8,882 bases of DNA from JAYQUR01 sp038133505 (lineage in GTDB: Bacteria > Pseudomonadota > Alphaproteobacteria > MPNO01 > UBA830): NCBI GenBank assembly GCA_038133505.1, contig JAYPTI010000134.1, positions 1 through 8,882 on the forward strand, in the 5' to 3' direction. Position 1 is the first letter of the stretch; each line of letters begins with the position of its first letter. Both the position numbers and the translations under genes were made by a program. This document shows positions 5,463 through 8,882 of the stretch, piece by piece. The notes beneath the pieces were generated by a model. That model made no database searches, had not been told where the DNA came from, and saw only the letters and a list, made by a program, of their open reading frames with translations.

Positions 5463-6724
5463 GCAACAACGACATCACCGGCATCGCCGCTCGGCGCGTG
5501 TGGGATTCCCGCGGCAGGCCGACTGTCGAAGTCGAAGCGACCCTGTCGGGCGGCGCGACCGGGCGCGCGATCGCGCCCGCGGGCGCTTCCAGAGGCGCCA
5601 ACGAGGCGATCGATCTGCGCGACGGCGGCGAGGACCTCGGCGGCTTCGGCGTCGAAAAGGCGCTCGACAACATCGCCGACGAAATCGCCCCCCTTCTCGA
5701 AGGGATGGACGCGGAAGACCAGGAAGCCGTGGACCTCGCCATGATCGAGTGCGACGACACGGACGACAAATCGCGGCTCGGCGGCAATGCGATCGTCGCG
5801 GTCTCGATGGCGGTGCTCGGCGCGATGGCGGCGAGCCGCAAGCTTCCCCTCTGGAAGCATCTCGCGGGCGACGCCCAGGTCCGCCTGCCGATGCCGGAGA
5901 TCCAGATCTTCGGCGGCGGCGCGCATGCCGGCCGCCGCGTCGACATCCAGGATTTTATGGCGGTGCCGATCGGCGCGGAGACGTTCGACGAAGCGCTCGA
6001 GATGGTCGCAGAGGTCTATCTCGCGGCCGGGCAGCTGATGCAGGACGCGGGCAAGCTCGCCGGCGTCGCCGACGAAGGCGGCTGGTGGCCGGTGTTCGAG
6101 ACAAACGAGGAAGCGCTCGACGCGCTGGTCCGCGCCATCGAGGAAGCCGACCTCGAGCCCGGCGCCGAAGTCGCGATCTCGCTCGACATCGCGGCGTCGG
6201 AGTTCGGCAAGGACGGACAATACCGGCTCGGGCTGGAAAAGCGCGAACTCGACGGCGACGGCATGATCGAGCTCCTCGCCGGCTGGCTCGACCGTTACCC
6301 CATCGTCTCCATCGAGGACCCGCTCGGCGAGGACGACGCGGAAAACATGAAACGCTTCACCGAGCGCTTCGGCGACGAGGTCCAGATCGTCGGCGACGAT
6401 TTCCTGGTCACGAGCGCGGAACGCGTGGCCGATGCCGCCGACGCGGGGATCTGCAATTCGGTGCTCATAAAGCCCAACCAGGCTGGCACCGTGACCGAGA
6501 CCAAGGCCGCCCTCGACGCTGCGAAGGCCGCCGGCTGGGGCACCATCGTCTCCGCCCGCTCCGGCGAAACGGAGGACGTCACCATCGCGCACCTCGCGGT
6601 CGGCTGGAATGCCGGACAGCTCAAGGTCGGCTCGTTCGCCCGCTCCGAGCGGATGGCCAAATGGAACGAGGTCCTGCGCATCGAGGAAGCCATGGGCGAC
6701 CGCGCCCGCCTCGCCGGAACCTGA
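5459..6724 (+). CDS. Divergent enolase (phosphopyruvate hydratase) family protein
   Basis: A 421-residue enolase with full-length domain order: capping domain with WDSRGRPTVE and loop APAGASRG (Ser44 kept), then the barrel. Retained (yeast numbering in brackets): His156 (159), Glu206 (211), metal ligands Asp243 (246), Glu286 (295) and Asp313 (320), base Lys338 (345), phosphate-binding Arg367-Ser368 (374-375) and Lys389 (396). Changed: Glu168 is Asp165, and the near-invariant SHRSGE motif reads SARSGE, replacing His373 with Ala366. The motif after DEGG is WWPVF instead of the usual F/YAPN. All changes cluster where the leaving group sits. So it probably abstracts the alpha proton of a phosphorylated hydroxyacid but on a substrate other than 2-phosphoglycerate. 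The ATG at 5459 overlaps the kinase stop, with GAGG at 5448-5451 ahead of it. Unless it is the only enolase in the genome, it is not the glycolytic enzyme. Confidence 0.85.
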   Translation: MSNNDITGIAARRVWDSRGRPTVEVEATLSGGATGRAIAPAGASRGANEAIDLRDGGEDLGGFGVEKALDNIADEIAPLLEGMDAEDQEAVDLAMIECDDTDDKSRLGGNAIVAVSMAVLGAMAASRKLPLWKHLAGDAQVRLPMPEIQIFGGGAHAGRRVDIQDFMAVPIGAETFDEALEMVAEVYLAAGQLMQDAGKLAGVADEGGWWPVFETNEEALDALVRAIEEADLEPGAEVAISLDIAASEFGKDGQYRLGLEKRELDGDGMIELLAGWLDRYPIVSIEDPLGEDDAENMKRFTERFGDEVQIVGDDFLVTSAERVADAADAGICNSVLIKPNQAGTVTETKAALDAAKAAGWGTIVSARSGETEDVTIAHLAVGWNAGQLKVGSFARSERMAKWNEVLRIEEAMGDRARLAGT

Positions 6725-6734
6725 GACAGGGGAC

Positions 6735-7679
6735 ATGAAGGCCGTCCTCCAGTACCGCGCGAGCCCGGGGTTCCGGAAGCGCATCGCCGAGCAGGCGCCC
6801 GACTGGCTCGACATCGTCATCGTCGACGAGGCGGACAAGGACGCCTTCTCAACGGAAATGCGCGACGCCGACGTGCTGCTGCACGTGCTCGAGCCCGTCA
6901 CCGCGGCCGGTATCGAGGGCGCACCGTCCCTCGCGCTGATCCAAAAGATCGGCGTCGGCGTGAACACCATCGATCTGGAGACCGCCCGGAACCGAAACGT
7001 CGCCGTCTGCAACATGCCGGGCACGAATTCGCGGGCCGTCGGCGAAATGACGCTCGCGCTGATGCTGGCGGCGCTCAGGCGCGTCCCGTTCTTCGATCCG
7101 CTCATGCGGAAAGGCGACGGCTGGACAGCCCCGCTGGAAGCCTTCGACGGGATCGGCGAGGTCGCGACCCGGACGGTCGGGCTCGTCGGCTACGGCGAAG
7201 TGGCGCGGCTACTCGCGCCTGTGCTCGCCGCGATGGGCGCGGCGGTGCTCTACACCGCGACGTCGCCGAAGGGCGATGCGGCCGCGGACTGGCGGACGCT
7301 CGACGACTTGCTGGCCGAGTCGGATATCGTCTCGCTCCACCTGCCGCTGACGCCGGAGACAGACAAGTTGATCGATGCCGCAGCCATCGGCCGGATGAAG
7401 CCGGGCGCGGTCATCGTCAATACCGCCCGCGGCGGCTTGATCGACGAGGCCGCGATGATCGACGCGCTCAAATCGGGGAAACTGAGGGCTGCGGGCCTCG
7501 ACGTCGTGACCGTAGAACCGGCGCCCGCCGGAAACCCGCTGTTCGAGCTGGAAAACGTCGTCCTGATGCCGCACATCGCGTGGCTGACGCCGGAGACACT
7601 CGACCGCAGTCTCGGGATCGCGTTCGAGAACTGCCGCCGGGTAAAGGACGGAGAGGAACTGCTGCACCGCGTCGTCTGA
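6735..7679 (+). CDS. D-2-hydroxyacid dehydrogenase (NAD(P)-dependent)
   Basis: A 314-residue member of the D-isomer 2-hydroxyacid dehydrogenase family, which interconverts 2-oxoacids and D-2-hydroxyacids such as hydroxypyruvate/D-glycerate. Seen: substrate-domain loop KIGVGVNTIDL in the N-terminal half, the nucleotide-binding turn VGLVGYGEVA with GYGEVA at 152-157, and the catalytic triad Arg232 (NTARGG), Glu261 (VEPAP) and His280 (MPHIAW). The second strand after the nucleotide loop ends in YTATSPKG with no Asp, which leans toward NADPH but does not prove it. The ATG at 6735 is preceded closely by AGGGG (6728-6732), and the gene starts 10 bases after the enolase stop, so it is the last gene of the operon. 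An in-frame extension to 6609 lies inside the enolase gene and is not real. A phosphoglycerate, formate or glyoxylate role is possible; a 2-oxoacid reductase feeding the kinase is favoured by context. Confidence 0.88.
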   Translation: MKAVLQYRASPGFRKRIAEQAPDWLDIVIVDEADKDAFSTEMRDADVLLHVLEPVTAAGIEGAPSLALIQKIGVGVNTIDLETARNRNVAVCNMPGTNSRAVGEMTLALMLAALRRVPFFDPLMRKGDGWTAPLEAFDGIGEVATRTVGLVGYGEVARLLAPVLAAMGAAVLYTATSPKGDAAADWRTLDDLLAESDIVSLHLPLTPETDKLIDAAAIGRMKPGAVIVNTARGGLIDEAAMIDALKSGKLRAAGLDVVTVEPAPAGNPLFELENVVLMPHIAWLTPETLDRSLGIAFENCRRVKDGEELLHRVV

Positions 7680-7692
7680 CGCGGAAAGCGTC
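7678..7692. terminator. Small hairpin between convergent genes
   Basis: GACGC at 7678-7682 and GCGTC at 7688-7692 form a 5-base-pair stem with the loop GGAAA. It fills the 15-base gap between the operon end and the convergent methyltransferase gene. There is no T-run on either strand, so if it ends transcription it does so weakly or with Rho. Confidence 0.3.
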
Positions 7693-7694
7693 TA

Positions 7695-8533
7695 TCAGGG
7701 CTTGCGGAAGTGCTGGATGCCCCAGGCGAGGTAGCCGGTGTCGGCGGCCTTCACCCAGTTCTCGAGCCCCTGGATCATCCGGTCGACATAGTCCTTGCTC
7801 GACAGCTCGCACATCCGGTCGTAGTCGCCGGTCAGCATCTCGCGGACGCGATCGTAATGGGCGCGGAGCTGCGGCGACAGCACGTCGTCGACGACGTGCG
7901 CCAGGCCGGCGTTGGCCGCCAGTTCCTTGTAGAGGGCAAACGAACCGAGATTGTCGAGATGGATGCGCGCCAGCACCGGACCTAGCACGCCGTCGGGACA
8001 GTCGTCGGCCTGCATCGGGTCGGTGAACACCATCGACCCGCCCGGCTTGAGGACCCGGAACACCTCGTCCATCACGGTCTGCTTGCGGCCGCTGTGCAGG
8101 ATCGCATCCTGCGACCAGACGAGGTCATAGCTGGCATCCGCTTCGGGCAGGTCTTCGAAGTTGCCGTACATCACGTCGATCCGGTCGGCGAGTCCCTGCT
8201 CCGCATTCAGCCGCTCGTTCGTCGCGTTCTGCGTCCGCGAGATGTTGAGGCAGACGACATGGCATCCATAGGTCTTCGCAAGGTAGCGCGCCGAGCCGCC
8301 GTAGCCCGCGCCGATATCCAGCACCCTCGTGCTTGCATCGATGGGCTCGGCTGCCTTCGCCATGCGTTCGACCGTCAGCCGGCTCGCGGTGCGGATATCG
8401 TCCGTCGTGTCGTAGAGACCGATATGGATGTCCTCGCCGCCCCAGATGTTGAAATAGAAGCGGTCGGCCTCGTCGCTGTCGTAAGAAGGTCTCCGTGATC
8501 CGGGCGACTTCGTCCGCCCGCGCCGCCGCGGCA

Positions 8534-8534
<1 letters not shown>
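7695..8534 (-). CDS. bsmB: Sarcosine/dimethylglycine N-methyltransferase (betaine synthesis), 5' end frame-disrupted
   Basis: A SAM-dependent class I methyltransferase that makes glycine betaine, an osmolyte, by methylating sarcosine and dimethylglycine in the cytoplasm. In the 279-residue frame: DRFYFNIWGGEDIHIGLY (24-41), typical of this subfamily; SAM motif VLDIGAGYGGSARYLA (71-86); WSQDAILHSG (140-149); RVLKPGGSMVFTDPMQADD in the middle; and the closing YLAWGIQHFRK. The gene for the earlier methylations lies directly upstream. The first 17 residues of this open frame (from ATG at 8534, overlapping the upstream TAA as TAATG) are Arg/Pro-rich and look like off-frame translation. The family-like N-terminus, starting MSNAAAARADEVARITET, is encoded from ATG at 8541 in another frame, and the two frames meet at about 8483-8487. 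So either one base is extra here or the protein has an altered N-terminus. Function from residue 18 onward is otherwise intact. Confidence 0.85.

Positions 8535-8541
<7 letters not shown>
8482..8541 (-). other. Apparent +1 frameshift in the dimethylglycine methyltransferase gene
   Basis: Reading minus-strand ATG at 8541 gives 18 residues that fit the family N-terminus and end in ITET, followed by Phe, then TTA CGA and loss of homology. Skipping one T of TTCTTA (8482-8487) restores TFYDSDEADRFYF, the normal continuation. The one-base excess is thus placed within 8483-8487. TTA is a rare leucine codon in such GC-rich DNA, which supports an error or mutation at this exact place. A programmed +1 shift is conceivable but no classic slippery sequence is seen. 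Confidence 0.7.

Positions 8542-8882
<341 letters not shown>

Noticed and set aside
5234..7105. 623-codon open frame on the minus strand, antisense to the enolase
   Set aside because: It is the mirror of real coding sequence in GC-rich DNA. The protein is low-complexity, rich in Asp, Arg, Ala, His and Ser, with no domain, and the enolase on the other strand is unmistakable.

Overview
The window is GC-rich and tightly packed. It reads as chromosomal DNA of an alphaproteobacterium, probably a marine or salt-tolerant one of the Rhodospirillales type. That is inference from four things: overall codon and base usage, a glycine-betaine synthesis pair (glycine/sarcosine and sarcosine/dimethylglycine methyltransferases), a PEP-CTERM surface protein, and an F420-biosynthesis gene. 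No rRNA, tRNA, CRISPR array, insertion sequence or phage gene was seen.

Layout. (1) 1-643, plus strand: the 3' end of cofC (F420 biosynthesis), then a small cytoplasmic parvulin-type prolyl isomerase. (2) 674-2334: a cupin of the cysteine dioxygenase type (minus) head-to-head with a PuuE/NodB-fold deacetylase-like protein (plus), sharing a 92-base intergenic region. (3) A strong bidirectional terminator at about 2360-2400 separates the deacetylase from a convergent PEP-CTERM protein gene (minus, 2416-3135). The PEP-CTERM gene has a textbook sigma-54 promoter (GG-N10-GC) 47 bases upstream of its start and a palindrome near -130. (4) 3379-7679, plus strand: a compact four-gene operon of an AbrB-family membrane protein, an APH-fold kinase, a divergent enolase and a D-2-hydroxyacid dehydrogenase. 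The first three genes overlap by 4 bases at each junction, and 10 bases separate the last two. (5) 7695-8882, minus strand: the betaine pair, with the upstream glycine/sarcosine methyltransferase running off the window edge and the downstream dimethylglycine methyltransferase carrying what looks like a one-base insertion near its 5' end.

How the genes may work together. The four-gene operon is the most interesting part. Dehydrogenase, kinase and enolase copy the logic of hydroxypyruvate to glycerate to 2-phosphoglycerate to phosphoenolpyruvate. The enolase keeps the metal ligands, the catalytic lysines and the phosphate-binding Arg-Ser, but two residues on the leaving-group side are changed (Glu168 to Asp and His373 to Ala, yeast numbering). 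This suggests a related 2-hydroxyacid substrate rather than glycolytic 2-phosphoglycerate. The methyltransferase pair makes the osmolyte betaine from glycine and SAM. The PEP-CTERM protein needs an exosortase that is not in this window.
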